From JAVBQF01 sp031549195 (GTDB lineage: Bacteria; Bacillota_I; Bacilli_A; RF39; UBA660): DNA of 41,680 nucleotides. How positions within the stretch are numbered: position 1 is the first letter of the stretch; every line of letters starts with the position of its first letter. The DNA lies in NCBI GenBank assembly GCA_031549195.1, contig JAVBQF010000038.1:1-41680 (forward strand), read 5' to 3'. The translations under genes and the position numbers were made by a program. The notes below the pieces were generated by a model. The model saw only the letters and a list, made by a program, of their open reading frames with translations, searched no databases and was not told the origin of the DNA. Shown here one piece after another: positions 8,640 to 17,729 of the stretch.

Positions 8640-10430
8640 CTACTTTTCTATTTTTTCAAATTCATCCATAAATTCATTAAACATATCTACTGCCTTCAAT
8701 ATAAACCTATCGTTTGTTACATCAATGCCAATACTTTTTAATATATTTACTGGATAATCACTACTTCCACTCTTTAAGAAAGTCATATACCTATCTAACG
8801 CACCATCCTTTTCATTCAAAATATCACTAGCAAGTTGACACGCTACTGAGATACCCGTTGCATATTGATATACATAAAAAGGTCTATAAAAGTGTGGAAT
8901 TCTAGCCCATTCATATTTAATTTCATCATCGCTTATAATATCTTTACCATAATACTTCTTATTTAAGTCATAATAAATTTTGCTTAAAAGTTCTGACGTT
9001 AATATTTCACCCTTTTCTTCTCTTTCATAAATAGTTTTTTCAAATTCAGCAAACTGAGTCTGTCTATATAAAGTACCTTTAAATTTGTCTAATACTTCAC
9101 TCAAGATGTACTTTTTTTCTTCTTTATCTTTAGTTACATTAAGTAAATATTTAGTAAGCAGTATTTCATTTACTGTCGATGCAATCTCAGCTAAGAAGAT
9201 AGAATATCCAGAGTTAACATATTCTTGTGTTTTGTTTGTATAAAAACTATGCATTGAATGTCCCATCTCATGAGCAAGTGTAGCTATATCATTATGTGAA
9301 CCTTGAAAATTCAAAAGAATATAAGGAGCTGTATCAAATGTACCACTACTATAAGCTCCTGTTTTCTTTCCTTTATTGTAATAAACATCAATCCATCTAT
9401 CTGTAAATGCTTTTTTTACCTGGTCTATATACTCTTTACCAAGTGGTTCTAAAGCTTTTAGGACACGCTCCATCGCTTCTTCATATGTATATTTATTTGA
9501 TTTTTCCAAAGTCATATCAGTATATATATCATACATATGCATCTCTTTTAATTTAAGATTATCTTTCTTCAATTTAATATATCTATGCAAAGTCTTTAAA
9601 TTTTTATTGACTGTTTTAATTAAATTATCATATATTTTAGGATTTATATCATAATGAGCTAATTTCATAATTAAAGGATTTTTATATTTTCTAGATTTTG
9701 ATACAAAGAAATTTGTCTTAATAGAAAACTTCAATGTATTTGCAAATGTATTAATAAATGTACCATAAGTCTTATAATAGCTTTTAAATACTGCTTCCCT
9801 AACAGTTTGACTATCTTCTCGTAACAATTCAACAAAATTAGCCTCATTTATTACAAGTTCTCTACCTTCAACATTAATAGTTTCATGCTGCAAATCTGTA
9901 TTTACAAAAGTACTATAGGTATCATCATAACCATCAAGTATTTCAGTAGCCCTGGCCATCAAAGCCTCTTCGCTAGCTTTTAGTGTATGTTTCTTATCTC
10001 TAAATATAGCTGACAAATGAAATCTATAAGTTTCTAAATCTTTGTTTTCTTTTATGAATTCTTCTACACATTTAAAATCACTTTTCAATATTTCAGGCGT
10101 AATAAAAAATAATTTTTCTACTATATCAGTATAAATTTTTGTCATTCTTCCACGTAAAACACGATGTTCATTAATATTTGTATCTTCATCGTATTTAAGA
10201 TATGCGTATACATATAATTTTTCAAGCATTCTACTCATTTGATCATTAGTCCTTAAATAATCCAGCAAAGTATCTGCACTATCCATTATATGACCTTTTA
10301 AACCAACTATTTTTTCTACATAGCCATCGAGTTTCTTTATATTATTTTCTACCGCTTCAGTATTAGGATATATTTTTTCTAAATCCCATGTATACTTTTT
10401 ATCTCTTTTGCTACGATCTAAATCATCCAT
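8640..10430 (-). CDS. pepF: Oligoendopeptidase F (M3 family)
   Basis: PepF is a cytosolic zinc metallopeptidase cleaving oligopeptides. The zinc site is LAHEMGHSMHSF (HExxH) with a downstream Glu in FLAEIASTVNE. The M3B N-terminal helical region is complete and the length of 596 residues is typical. It sits between dnaK and dnaJ on the same strand, which is not the usual arrangement; readthrough from dnaK and the near 16-base link to dnaJ suggest that it may share heat-shock control. A candidate promoter (10465-10493) could also drive pepF-dnaJ alone. Confidence 0.95.
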   Translation of the reverse strand: MDDLDRSKRDKKYTWDLEKIYPNTEAVENNIKKLDGYVEKIVGLKGHIMDSADTLLDYLRTNDQMSRMLEKLYVYAYLKYDEDTNINEHRVLRGRMTKIYTDIVEKLFFITPEILKSDFKCVEEFIKENKDLETYRFHLSAIFRDKKHTLKASEEALMARATEILDGYDDTYSTFVNTDLQHETINVEGRELVINEANFVELLREDSQTVREAVFKSYYKTYGTFINTFANTLKFSIKTNFFVSKSRKYKNPLIMKLAHYDINPKIYDNLIKTVNKNLKTLHRYIKLKKDNLKLKEMHMYDIYTDMTLEKSNKYTYEEAMERVLKALEPLGKEYIDQVKKAFTDRWIDVYYNKGKKTGAYSSGTFDTAPYILLNFQGSHNDIATLAHEMGHSMHSFYTNKTQEYVNSGYSIFLAEIASTVNEILLTKYLLNVTKDKEEKKYILSEVLDKFKGTLYRQTQFAEFEKTIYEREEKGEILTSELLSKIYYDLNKKYYGKDIISDDEIKYEWARIPHFYRPFYVYQYATGISVACQLASDILNEKDGALDRYMTFLKSGSSDYPVNILKSIGIDVTNDRFILKAVDMFNEFMDEFEKIEK

Positions 10431-10464
10431 CTATTTATTTCCTTTCTATTACTACTATTTACTA

Positions 10465-10493
10465 ATTATAACATATGAAATATCTAATATAAA
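10465..10493 (-). promoter_or_regulatory. Possible internal promoter for pepF-dnaJ
   Basis: On the minus strand TATAAT (10465-10470) has a TTTATA hexamer (4 of 6) 17 bases upstream. It lies downstream of the dnaK-pepF hairpin. Confidence 0.4.
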
Positions 10494-10510
10494 ACTATTT
10501 ATACGATAAG

Positions 10511-10536
10511 AGAAGTTCTAGTTATATAGAACTTCT
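10511..10536 (-). terminator. Stable hairpin between dnaK and pepF, no clear T run
   Basis: A perfect 10-bp stem AGAAGTTCTA/TAGAACTTCT has a six-base loop. On the minus strand it is followed by CTTATCG, not a T run. It may be a weak terminator or a 3'-end stabiliser or processing site that makes dnaK mRNA more abundant than pepF-dnaJ. Confidence 0.55.
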
Positions 10537-10551
10537 ACTTATGATTATATT

Positions 10552-12369
10552 TTATTCTTCGTATTCAGCTTCCTTAATATTTTCATCTTTTGCTTCAGAA
10601 ACTGTACTTTCCCCACTGCTAGCAGCTTGTTCTTTTTGAATATTTTCATATACCTTCGTAGCAAGTGCCATAGCCTTCTCAGTTAATTTTTCTTTCTTTT
10701 CTTTAATCTCATCGATGTCATTATTTTCTAAAGCTTCTTTTAGTTCTTTAACTAATCCTTCTGCTTCCTCTTTTTCTTTATCTTCCACTTTATCTCCTAA
10801 ATCTTTAAGAGCCTTTTCAGTTTGGAATATTATTTGTTCTGCGTCATTTCTTGAATCTGCTTCTTCTTTTCTCTTGTCGTCTTCTTCCTTGTTAGCCTCA
10901 GCTTCTTTAACCATTTTGTCAATTTCCTCATCAGTTAAATTAGTACTTGCTGTAATAGTAATAGTTTGTTCTTTATTTGTTCCTAAGTCTTTTGCTTTTA
11001 CATTTACAATACCATTAGCATCTATATCGAATGTAACTTCAATTTGAGGTACTCCACGAGGAGCTGCAGGTATCCCAGACAATTGGAATCTTCCAAGTGT
11101 CTTATTATCAGTTGCCATTGGTCTTTCACCTTGTAGTATATGAATATCTACTGCAGGTTGACTATCAGCAGCTGTTGAGAACACTTGTTTCTTACTAGTT
11201 GGTATTGTTGTATTTCTATCAATTAATACAGTCATTACTCCACCAAGTGTTTCAAGTCCAAGTGATAGTGGGGTAACATCCAGTAATACGATGTCATTAA
11301 CTTCGCCAGTTAACACTCCACCTTGAATAGCTGCTCCCATTGCAACACATTCATCTGGATTAACTTCTCTAGATGGTTCTTTTCCAAGCTCTTTTTTGAT
11401 TAATTCTTGAACCATCGGTATACGAGTTGATCCACCAACTAACAATACTTTATCAATATCTTCTTTCTTAACTTTAGCATCTTTCATAGCGCGTCTTACT
11501 GGTTCTAGTGTAGATTCAACTAAATCTCCAACTAAATCTTCAAACTTAGCACGTGTTAATGTAACATCAAGAGAAAGTACGTTACCATCTTTATCTTGAG
11601 CAAGGAACGGTGCTGACACCTGAGTAGAATTCATTCCACTTAAATCTTTTTTAGCCTTTTCCGCTACTTCTTTTAATCTTTGCATAGCCATAGAATCTTT
11701 TGATAAATCTACATTATTTTCCTTTTTAAACTCTGCAACTAAATAATCCATTACACGATTATCAAAGTCATCTCCACCAAGCTTATTATTACCTGCAGTT
11801 GATTTAACTTCAAATACACCATCACCAAGTTCCATAATTGATACATCAAATGTACCTCCACCTAAGTCATACACTAATATTGTATGCGCATTTTCTTGTT
11901 TATCAAGCCCATATGCAAGTGCTGCTGCTGTTGGTTCATTGATAATTCTTTCTACTTCTAGACCTGCAATCTTACCAGCATTTTTAGTTGCTTGTCTTTG
12001 AGCATCATTAAAGTATGCAGGAACAGTAATAACTGCCTTTGTAACCTTTTCACCTAAATATTTTTCAGCATAGTCTTTCATATAACCTAAAACCATCGCT
12101 GATACTTCTTCTGGAGTATACTTCTTACCTTCAACTTCTACTTTCTTACTTGTACCCATTAATCTTTTGATTGAAGAAATAGTATTTGGATTTGCAATTG
12201 CTTGTCGTTTAGCAGCATCTCCAATTATTCTCTCTCCTTTTTTAAAACCAACTACTGATGGAGTAGTTCTATTTCCTTCTGGGTTAGTAATAACCTTTGC
12301 CTCTCCACCTTCTAATACTGCGACACAACTATTTGTTGTACCTAAGTCAATACCTATTATTTTAGCCAT
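10552..12369 (-). CDS. dnaK: Chaperone DnaK (Hsp70)
   Basis: DnaK is the ATP-driven Hsp70. The nucleotide-binding domain shows GIDLGTTNSCVAV at residues 5-17, YDLGGGTFDVSI and VLLVGGSTRIP. The substrate domain and an acidic, helical C-terminal lid ending in EEYEE follow. At 605 residues it is the normal length for Gram-positive DnaK. It begins 24 bases after grpE and has a strong ribosome site. It is controlled by HrcA through the upstream CIRCE elements. Confidence 0.99.
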   Translation of the reverse strand: MAKIIGIDLGTTNSCVAVLEGGEAKVITNPEGNRTTPSVVGFKKGERIIGDAAKRQAIANPNTISSIKRLMGTSKKVEVEGKKYTPEEVSAMVLGYMKDYAEKYLGEKVTKAVITVPAYFNDAQRQATKNAGKIAGLEVERIINEPTAAALAYGLDKQENAHTILVYDLGGGTFDVSIMELGDGVFEVKSTAGNNKLGGDDFDNRVMDYLVAEFKKENNVDLSKDSMAMQRLKEVAEKAKKDLSGMNSTQVSAPFLAQDKDGNVLSLDVTLTRAKFEDLVGDLVESTLEPVRRAMKDAKVKKEDIDKVLLVGGSTRIPMVQELIKKELGKEPSREVNPDECVAMGAAIQGGVLTGEVNDIVLLDVTPLSLGLETLGGVMTVLIDRNTTIPTSKKQVFSTAADSQPAVDIHILQGERPMATDNKTLGRFQLSGIPAAPRGVPQIEVTFDIDANGIVNVKAKDLGTNKEQTITITASTNLTDEEIDKMVKEAEANKEEDDKRKEEADSRNDAEQIIFQTEKALKDLGDKVEDKEKEEAEGLVKELKEALENNDIDEIKEKKEKLTEKAMALATKVYENIQKEQAASSGESTVSEAKDENIKEAEYEE

Positions 12370-12393
12370 ATTTTATCATTCTCCTTTTCTTAC

Positions 12394-12981
12394 TTAATCT
12401 AATTTATTTATTTTAACTGACGCTGGTCTTATCATACGTCCTTTTAAGGTATAACCTTTTAATAATACTTCAAGGATTATCTCATCTTCTTTAGTATCAT
12501 CCTTATCTGTTAGAAGTGCTAAATGCAAGTTATGATCAAACTTTTCTCCCAATGCATTTATCTCTTCTACTCCAAAATTTCTCAATGTTTCTGCTAGATT
12601 TGAATAAATCATCTTAAATCCTTCTAAGAATTGATTTAACTTCTCATCATCACCTTTAGCAAGTTTTAATGCTCTTTCCAAATTATCCAATGTTGGTATA
12701 ATTTCAAGAATTAAATCTTCATTAGCATACTTAAGCATATCTCTTACTTCTTCATCTTTTCTCTTGCGATAATTAATAAGTTCTGCTTGAGCATACTTAA
12801 CCTTGCCATCCATGTCTATTATGATGTTTTTAAGCTTTCTTAATTCATCATCATGGTCACTATCTTTACTACATTCTTCGCAGTCATAGTCATCACTTGG
12901 CATTGTTGGCTCTGTTTCTTCACTAACATCATTGATAGCATCTTCGCTTATCTCTTCCATTAACTCTTCTTCTTTATTCAT
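12394..12981 (-). CDS. grpE: Nucleotide exchange factor GrpE
   Basis: GrpE releases ADP from DnaK. The product has a long acidic disordered N-terminus (MNKEEELMEEISEDAIND...) with a Cys pair (CEEC), a coiled-coil segment (LKNIIIDMDGKVKYAQAEL) and the C-terminal beta domain ending in LKGRMIRPASVKI. The start is ATG 12981, six bases after AGGAG; the GTG one codon earlier is less likely. It overlaps the hrcA stop codon by eight bases, implying translational coupling. Length is 195 residues. Confidence 0.96.
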   Translation of the reverse strand: MNKEEELMEEISEDAINDVSEETEPTMPSDDYDCEECSKDSDHDDELRKLKNIIIDMDGKVKYAQAELINYRKRKDEEVRDMLKYANEDLILEIIPTLDNLERALKLAKGDDEKLNQFLEGFKMIYSNLAETLRNFGVEEINALGEKFDHNLHLALLTDKDDTKEDEIILEVLLKGYTLKGRMIRPASVKINKLD

Positions 12982-13987
12982 CACTATCTCCTTTACTAAT
13001 ACTCTTCTCTATATTTTCTTTTAAGAATTCAAGCAGTCTTACAACCCTATCATATTCCATGCGTTTTGGTCCAATAATAGCAATTGTTCCCTCTTCCTTT
13101 GAAGTTCTATAGTTTGTCTTAATTACTGTCATATCATCATCAATATTTGATTCTTTTCCAATATAGATTTTAATATTATTATCATCATCTTCTTCAACTA
13201 AACTCACAATGGTATCATTTTCAAACTTATCTAATATTTCACTTACTTTTCCTATATCACTAAACTCAGGAAGACGCAGTATATTCTTCTTTCCCATTAC
13301 ATCTACATTTTTTGTAGTGAAATTTGTAAAGACATCATAGAAAGCATTATATAATCTTTCATGTTCTCTTACATAATTTCCAATTATTGGTTTAATCTCA
13401 AACTCAAGTTTTGCAGATACTTCATCTATTGGAGTACCAACTATCATATTATTGATTAATCCTACTGTTTTTTTAACTTCTTCAATAGATACACCATTAA
13501 TATCAATAGTCTTATGTTCAACAACACCTTTATCTGTTACCACAATAACTATAATAGTAGAAGTACTTAAAGGAACTATACTAATTTCTTTAAGCATATT
13601 CTCATGAGATGTCTCACCAAGAATTACCGAAGTATAATTAGTCATGTCTGATATTATTTCTAAGCTTTTCTTAAGACAATCTGATATCTCCAATTGATTA
13701 TTACTAAATATTGTTTGTAGTTTAAGCATATCTTCTCCACTGATTTCCTTCAGTTTCATAAGCTTATCTACATAATATCTGTAGCCTTCTTCACTTGGAA
13801 CTCTTCCAGATGATGTATGAGTTTTCTCAAGAAGTCCTAACTCTTCCAATTGTGCCATTTCAGCACGAACTGTAGCAGAAGAACACTTTAGTTCATCACA
13901 TATCCAATTAGAACCAACAGGTTTAGCTAATTTAATATACTCTAGAACAATAAGTTTTAATATTTCCTCTTGTCTATTGGTCAGCAT
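12974..13987 (-). CDS. hrcA: Heat-inducible transcription repressor HrcA
   Basis: HrcA binds CIRCE operators and represses chaperone genes, with activity dependent on the GroEL pool in studied Bacillota. The N-terminal winged helix is visible (LTNRQEEILKLIVLEYI, SATVRAEMAQLEELG, KTHTSSGRVPSEEGY), followed by the HrcA central and inserted dimerising domains. At 337 residues it is full length. GGAGG lies six bases before the ATG. It heads hrcA-grpE-dnaK-pepF-dnaJ and autoregulates through the two elements at 14000-14073. Confidence 0.97.
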   Translation of the reverse strand: MLTNRQEEILKLIVLEYIKLAKPVGSNWICDELKCSSATVRAEMAQLEELGLLEKTHTSSGRVPSEEGYRYYVDKLMKLKEISGEDMLKLQTIFSNNQLEISDCLKKSLEIISDMTNYTSVILGETSHENMLKEISIVPLSTSTIIVIVVTDKGVVEHKTIDINGVSIEEVKKTVGLINNMIVGTPIDEVSAKLEFEIKPIIGNYVREHERLYNAFYDVFTNFTTKNVDVMGKKNILRLPEFSDIGKVSEILDKFENDTIVSLVEEDDDNNIKIYIGKESNIDDDMTVIKTNYRTSKEEGTIAIIGPKRMEYDRVVRLLEFLKENIEKSISKGDSDE

Positions 13988-13999
13988 ACACCGCCTCCT

Positions 14000-14026
14000 T
14001 TGGCACTCGTTTTAATCGAATGCTAA
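14000..14026. promoter_or_regulatory. CIRCE operator, proximal copy
   Basis: TTGGCACTC, nine bases, GAATGCTAA; compared with the consensus TTAGCACTC-N9-GAGTGCTAA there is one change per arm. It lies between the -10 box and the hrcA ribosome site. Confidence 0.85.
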
Positions 14027-14030
14027 GTAC

Positions 14031-14059
14031 ATTATAATATTATGTTTAGCACTTGTCAA
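14031..14059 (-). promoter_or_regulatory. Heat-shock operon promoter
   Basis: On the minus strand TTGACA (14054-14059) and TATAAT (14031-14036), both perfect, are 17 bases apart. The -35 box is inside the distal CIRCE copy. Confidence 0.9.
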
Positions 14060-14073
14060 TATATGAGTGCTAA
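14046..14073. promoter_or_regulatory. CIRCE-like operator, distal copy with 10-base spacer
   Basis: TTAGCACTT and GAGTGCTAA are separated by 10 bases rather than the canonical nine. It covers the -35 box of the operon promoter, so bound HrcA would block RNA polymerase directly. Confidence 0.75.
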
Positions 14074-14110
14074 TTTTTTTATTTTTATTTAATAGTACTT
14101 TTTACCAAAC

Positions 14111-14138
14111 AAAAAAGTATAAATAATTAGTTTATACT
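14111..14138 (-). terminator. Terminator of the 14141-18443 operon
   Basis: On the minus strand AGTATAAA pairs with TTTATACT around a seven-base loop, followed by TTTTTG. It begins two bases after the metallopeptidase stop codon. Confidence 0.85.
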
Positions 14139-14140
14139 CT

Positions 14141-15229
14141 TTATTTTAACTCCTCAGTATCAGCTCTTACTTTAATTTTTCCATTTCTAAGAACTCCTTC
14201 TATCTTCCAGGTAGTTATTATTGTACTTGGATTTTGATTAATTAGTGTCGTATCAAAATAATATTTTATTACTTCTATATTTGCAATATCACCTATAACA
14301 CTTTTATTAAAATCGTTAAATAACTTTAGTTTATAAGCATTCATAAGTTTGTCTTCTTTGAGATGTTTACCTTTACTTAGCATATAGTAATAATCCATTT
14401 CATCTATTATCCTATTTATATTATTTTGATTATCATCTATTAACCTTATAAAATTAATTATTCTTTCTCTATCAACTGAACTATCTATACCCAAAATAGC
14501 ATCGATTAACAAATCAATATTACCATTAATATATGACTCTATCATTATTTTAGGTTCAACTATCTCAAGCAACATCTTGACTATTAAAACTTCACTATAA
14601 TAAACAGACTCTCTTATATCACCAAAATATTCTTCTGTCAGCAATTGAGTTAGTCCTTCATTAAGCTTAGTACCAACGCCCTTATCATAATCTAATAATC
14701 CAATTGAGTTTTTATTGATATTATTACTGATTGCATGAAATCCTTCATGTCCTAATATAGCTATAAGTCTATCCTCTACATTACTTGTATATATTTTGAT
14801 CGTAGAATCTCTATAAAAAGTTCCCGACACTTTCTTGTCAGACTTTACAACATAATTGACATTTACTTTCCTTATCTCATTACATATCCTAGACATTTCG
14901 TTTACAGAAAAAGAGAAATCTCTGATAAAATTATTATAGATAGTAAAGGCCTCTATTTCCTCTATACTCAAATTTTTATTGTTGTTTATGCAAGTATTAA
15001 TAAACTCTTTTTCATAGACTTCTTCTTTAGCATACTCTACCATTTCATATTTGATCTTATCTGGTACATTATATATTATCTCATCAGAATCGAACTCTTT
15101 TCTCTCATCTATCTCTTTTATGAGCGTATTATTATTAAACTTTCTTTCTATATGGAGTTTAGAAAAAATAAATAGCACTAAAAGAAGTACCACAATTATA
15201 ACTAAAATAATATTTGTCTTAGTCTTCAT
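14141..15229 (-). CDS. Membrane-anchored putative zinc metallopeptidase (gluzincin type)
   Basis: An N-terminal membrane segment (IILVIIVVLLLVLFIF, about residues 7-22) anchors the protein. The motif LGHEGFHAI gives HExxH at residues 161-165, and KLNEGLTQLL supplies a likely third ligand at Glu191, the gluzincin spacing. The helical region after this is compatible with a peptidase fold. I do not recognise a named family, and no substrate can be deduced. It is the last gene of a six-gene operon, seven bases after exonuclease III. Active domain placement outside the cell is inferred from the anchor. Confidence 0.65.
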   Translation of the reverse strand: MKTKTNIILVIIVVLLLVLFIFSKLHIERKFNNNTLIKEIDERKEFDSDEIIYNVPDKIKYEMVEYAKEEVYEKEFINTCINNNKNLSIEEIEAFTIYNNFIRDFSFSVNEMSRICNEIRKVNVNYVVKSDKKVSGTFYRDSTIKIYTSNVEDRLIAILGHEGFHAISNNINKNSIGLLDYDKGVGTKLNEGLTQLLTEEYFGDIRESVYYSEVLIVKMLLEIVEPKIMIESYINGNIDLLIDAILGIDSSVDRERIINFIRLIDDNQNNINRIIDEMDYYYMLSKGKHLKEDKLMNAYKLKLFNDFNKSVIGDIANIEVIKYYFDTTLINQNPSTIITTWKIEGVLRNGKIKVRADTEELK

Positions 15230-15236
15230 TTGATCG

Positions 15237-15989
15237 TTACCTTATGGTTATCCCTATTGGGCAATGATCACTTCCATAAATGTCTGAGTAAATAACTGCA
15301 TCAATCAAATTTTCTTTAAAAGATTCTGACATTATAAAATAATCAATCCTCCATCCAATATTTTTCTCTCTTACACCATGCATATAACTCCACCAACTAT
15401 AGCAATCTTTTTTATCCGGATAAAGGTATCTAAAAGTGTCAATAAAGCCATTAGATAAAAGCATAGTAAGTTTAGCTCTTTCTTCATAAGTAAATCCAGC
15501 ATTACCAATATTTTGCTTAGCATTTTTAATATCAATTTCCTGATGTGCAACATTAAAGTCTCCACATACAATAACAGGTTTATTCAGCTCAAGTTCTTTT
15601 ATGTAACGAAGAAAGTCTTCTTCCCATCTCATGCGATAATCCATTCTAGATATATCCCTCTTAACATTAGGGACATAAGTATTTATCAAATAAAAACTAT
15701 CAAATTCTAAAGTAATTAATCTACCTTCATTATCATGCTCTAAAACATTCATCCCATATCTTACTGATAACGGTTTGATTTTAGAATAAATAAGAGTTCC
15801 TGCATATCCTTTTCTTACTGCTGGATATATAAATTTAGTGTAATTAGCTGGATTAAAGTCTATTTGTTCTTCTAATGCCTTTACTTCCTGTATAGAAAAT
15901 ACATCAGCATCTACTTCATTAAAGAAATCTTTAAACCCTTTATTAAGACATGCTCTAAAACCCGCGACATTCCATGATACTAACTTCAT
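15237..15989 (-). CDS. xthA: Exodeoxyribonuclease III / AP endonuclease
   Basis: The enzyme cuts DNA at abasic sites and degrades 3' ends in base-excision repair. The 250-residue product carries the whole EEP nuclease set: LVSWNVAGFRA (catalytic Asn), SIQEVKA (metal Glu), VCGDFNVAH (Asp-x-Asn), GWRIDYFI and the terminal GSDHCPIGI (Asp-His). ExoA is its Bacillus name. It lies 11 bases after the YdcF-like gene in the same operon. Confidence 0.95.
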   Translation of the reverse strand: MKLVSWNVAGFRACLNKGFKDFFNEVDADVFSIQEVKALEEQIDFNPANYTKFIYPAVRKGYAGTLIYSKIKPLSVRYGMNVLEHDNEGRLITLEFDSFYLINTYVPNVKRDISRMDYRMRWEEDFLRYIKELELNKPVIVCGDFNVAHQEIDIKNAKQNIGNAGFTYEERAKLTMLLSNGFIDTFRYLYPDKKDCYSWWSYMHGVREKNIGWRIDYFIMSESFKENLIDAVIYSDIYGSDHCPIGITIR

Positions 15990-16000
15990 ATTACCTCCAA

Positions 16001-16600
16001 TTATTCTATTTCACAGTCATCAATATATCCTTCTTTTACATATTTTATAATATTTCTAGCTTCTCTTTCAACTTTTCTTTTTGTATCTTCACTATTCTTC
16101 CAATTACCTTTATTAAATTTGGAGTTTTCATCATAACAATAAGAATACTCAACCCATCTTGGCATATACCTTGGAAGTGTTAATGTAAGTCTTTTAATAT
16201 GAGCTATATTAGATATTATAATTAATCTTTTTACATTTTGTAATAAAAATTCTCTATGTAACACTAACAAAGCTGAAAGAATATTCTCTTCTGTATTGTT
16301 AGGTATAATATCAGTTATTATATCTTTTTCTGGTATTCCTAAGCTTATAGCATACTTTTTCATAAGTACAGCTTCTGGTTCCTTCTTTGTTATGGTGTTG
16401 CTACCAGAAAACAATATCTTAGGTGCTTTCTTATTGATATAAAGACTGTTTGCTATATTAATTCTATCTTCATAGTTTTTGGGATTACCAAATACAAATA
16501 TACAATTACCTTCACCACCATCATACACTGGTATAGAAAAGACAATCTTTTCTATTAACTCTTCATTTAATTCTTCTTCTTTTAATTGAGATAACTGCAT
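16001..16600 (-). CDS. YdcF/DUF218 family protein
   Basis: The 199-residue protein has the DUF218 core: ENCIFVFGNPKNYEDRINIA, ILFSGSNTITKKEPEA, PNNTEENILSA and IISNIAHIKRL. This family (YdcF, SanA, ElyC) has a Rossmann-like fold and includes envelope-biogenesis proteins. There is no membrane segment here, so it resembles cytosolic YdcF; substrate unknown. GGAGGG lies five bases before the ATG. It is fourth in the leftward operon. Confidence 0.8.
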   Translation of the reverse strand: MQLSQLKEEELNEELIEKIVFSIPVYDGGEGNCIFVFGNPKNYEDRINIANSLYINKKAPKILFSGSNTITKKEPEAVLMKKYAISLGIPEKDIITDIIPNNTEENILSALLVLHREFLLQNVKRLIIISNIAHIKRLTLTLPRYMPRWVEYSYCYDENSKFNKGNWKNSEDTKRKVEREARNIIKYVKEGYIDDCEIE

Positions 16601-16613
16601 ATTTACCCTCCTA

Positions 16614-17144
16614 TTAATTCCAAATATCTTTATTTATATATCTAGTTAAAGCCATAATAAATGCTTGTTCAGTTAAATCTGACCTTAAAACAACCCCATT
16701 GGTTAACAAAGAAATACCTCCAGCTTGTGATCTCAAATCTTCAAACTTAAATAAGTTATCCATAAAGTCAGCCAAGCCTTTAGTAACAATAGTTTCTACA
16801 TACTGATCTGGAACAGGAAACCCTTGGCTAAGTCCAGAACTAATAAAGCTTTCACTATCTTCAATAACAGCAACATTTACTATAAACCATTTTCCAAATT
16901 GCATTACTATTCCTGATTCAATAGCTATAAAAAGATCTGATTTTATTCCATTTTCCTTGCAATACTTCTTTAAGTTTGTCACTCTGTTTTTAGCACCAAT
17001 ATAAGTTTCTTCATTTACTGGTTGTTCATTAACATTAGAATCAACAGATATCCCTTCAATTGTTAAATCATTAAAATATTTGGAAAAAGCTTTTCTAGCT
17101 CCTTCAATTTTAGCTGGGTTTTTAGTACCAATAAATACTTTCAT
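16614..17144 (-). CDS. DUF84 inosine/xanthosine triphosphatase family protein
   Basis: The sequence opens with MKVFIGTKNPAKIEGARKAF and has ISVDSNVNEQPVNEETYIG and LFIAIESGI, the YjjX/DUF84 signature. Family members hydrolyse non-canonical purine NTPs and so clean the nucleotide pool. Length is 176 residues, as expected. AAGGTG precedes the ATG. It is third in the operon with the HD-like protein and exonuclease III; a shared nucleotide or DNA hygiene role is plausible but unproven. Confidence 0.88.
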   Translation of the reverse strand: MKVFIGTKNPAKIEGARKAFSKYFNDLTIEGISVDSNVNEQPVNEETYIGAKNRVTNLKKYCKENGIKSDLFIAIESGIVMQFGKWFIVNVAVIEDSESFISSGLSQGFPVPDQYVETIVTKGLADFMDNLFKFEDLRSQAGGISLLTNGVVLRSDLTEQAFIMALTRYINKDIWN

Positions 17145-17153
17145 TAAATCACC

Positions 17154-17726
17154 TTAATCCCTACTTCTATTTATAAAATCTTTAAAGGTATAATAATAAG
17201 CATCTAGTTCTTCCTTCGCTTTATCTAATGATAGTACATTATGTTTTTCTTCTAATTTAAATTCCAGTTGATCTAGCACACTGTTCCAATCTTCGAACCT
17301 CTTACCCAATATCGTCAAATAAGTAAATACCCCTTTTGGATGGATGAATCTATATCCATCAGCATTCGCACATATTTCAGCCTCTATTGATAAATATGGT
17401 ATCGTTCCATGATGCGCTTCAACACAGTTAATTATTATTTTTCTGGTTTTTTCATCCAAGCCATAATTTTCAATAATTTTTTTAGTATATTCAACTCCCA
17501 TTGTGGTATGATTTTTTGCCTGGTTCAAGCTATGGGCCTCTCCTAGTTTAACATCCATTAGTGATAAACCTATTTTAACAACTTCAATATTAGCATTATA
17601 CATCTCCGCAAGTCTTATGCCATTTTCCATAGCAATATTATAATGATTCATTACAGGAACTTCATATTTTTTAATTTCTTCTTTCGCTAACCTATCAGCA
17701 TCTTTAACTAAATCCTCTATATTCAT
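17154..17726 (-). CDS. HD-domain-like protein with altered metal motif
   Basis: The 190-residue helical protein aligns with HD phosphohydrolases: NHYNIAMENGIRLAEMYN, then VKIGLSLMDVKLGEAHSL, KNHTTMGVEYTKKII, INCVEAHHG and ICANADGYRF. The late EAHHG and terminal Asp elements are kept, but the defining His-Asp pair reads MD (SLMDVKLG). Activity may be altered, or other histidines may coordinate metal. AAGGAG precedes the ATG. It lies three bases after the MBL hydrolase. Confidence 0.7.
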   Translation of the reverse strand: MNIEDLVKDADRLAKEEIKKYEVPVMNHYNIAMENGIRLAEMYNANIEVVKIGLSLMDVKLGEAHSLNQAKNHTTMGVEYTKKIIENYGLDEKTRKIIINCVEAHHGTIPYLSIEAEICANADGYRFIHPKGVFTYLTILGKRFEDWNSVLDQLEFKLEEKHNVLSLDKAKEELDAYYYTFKDFINRSRD

Positions 17727-17729
17727 AAC

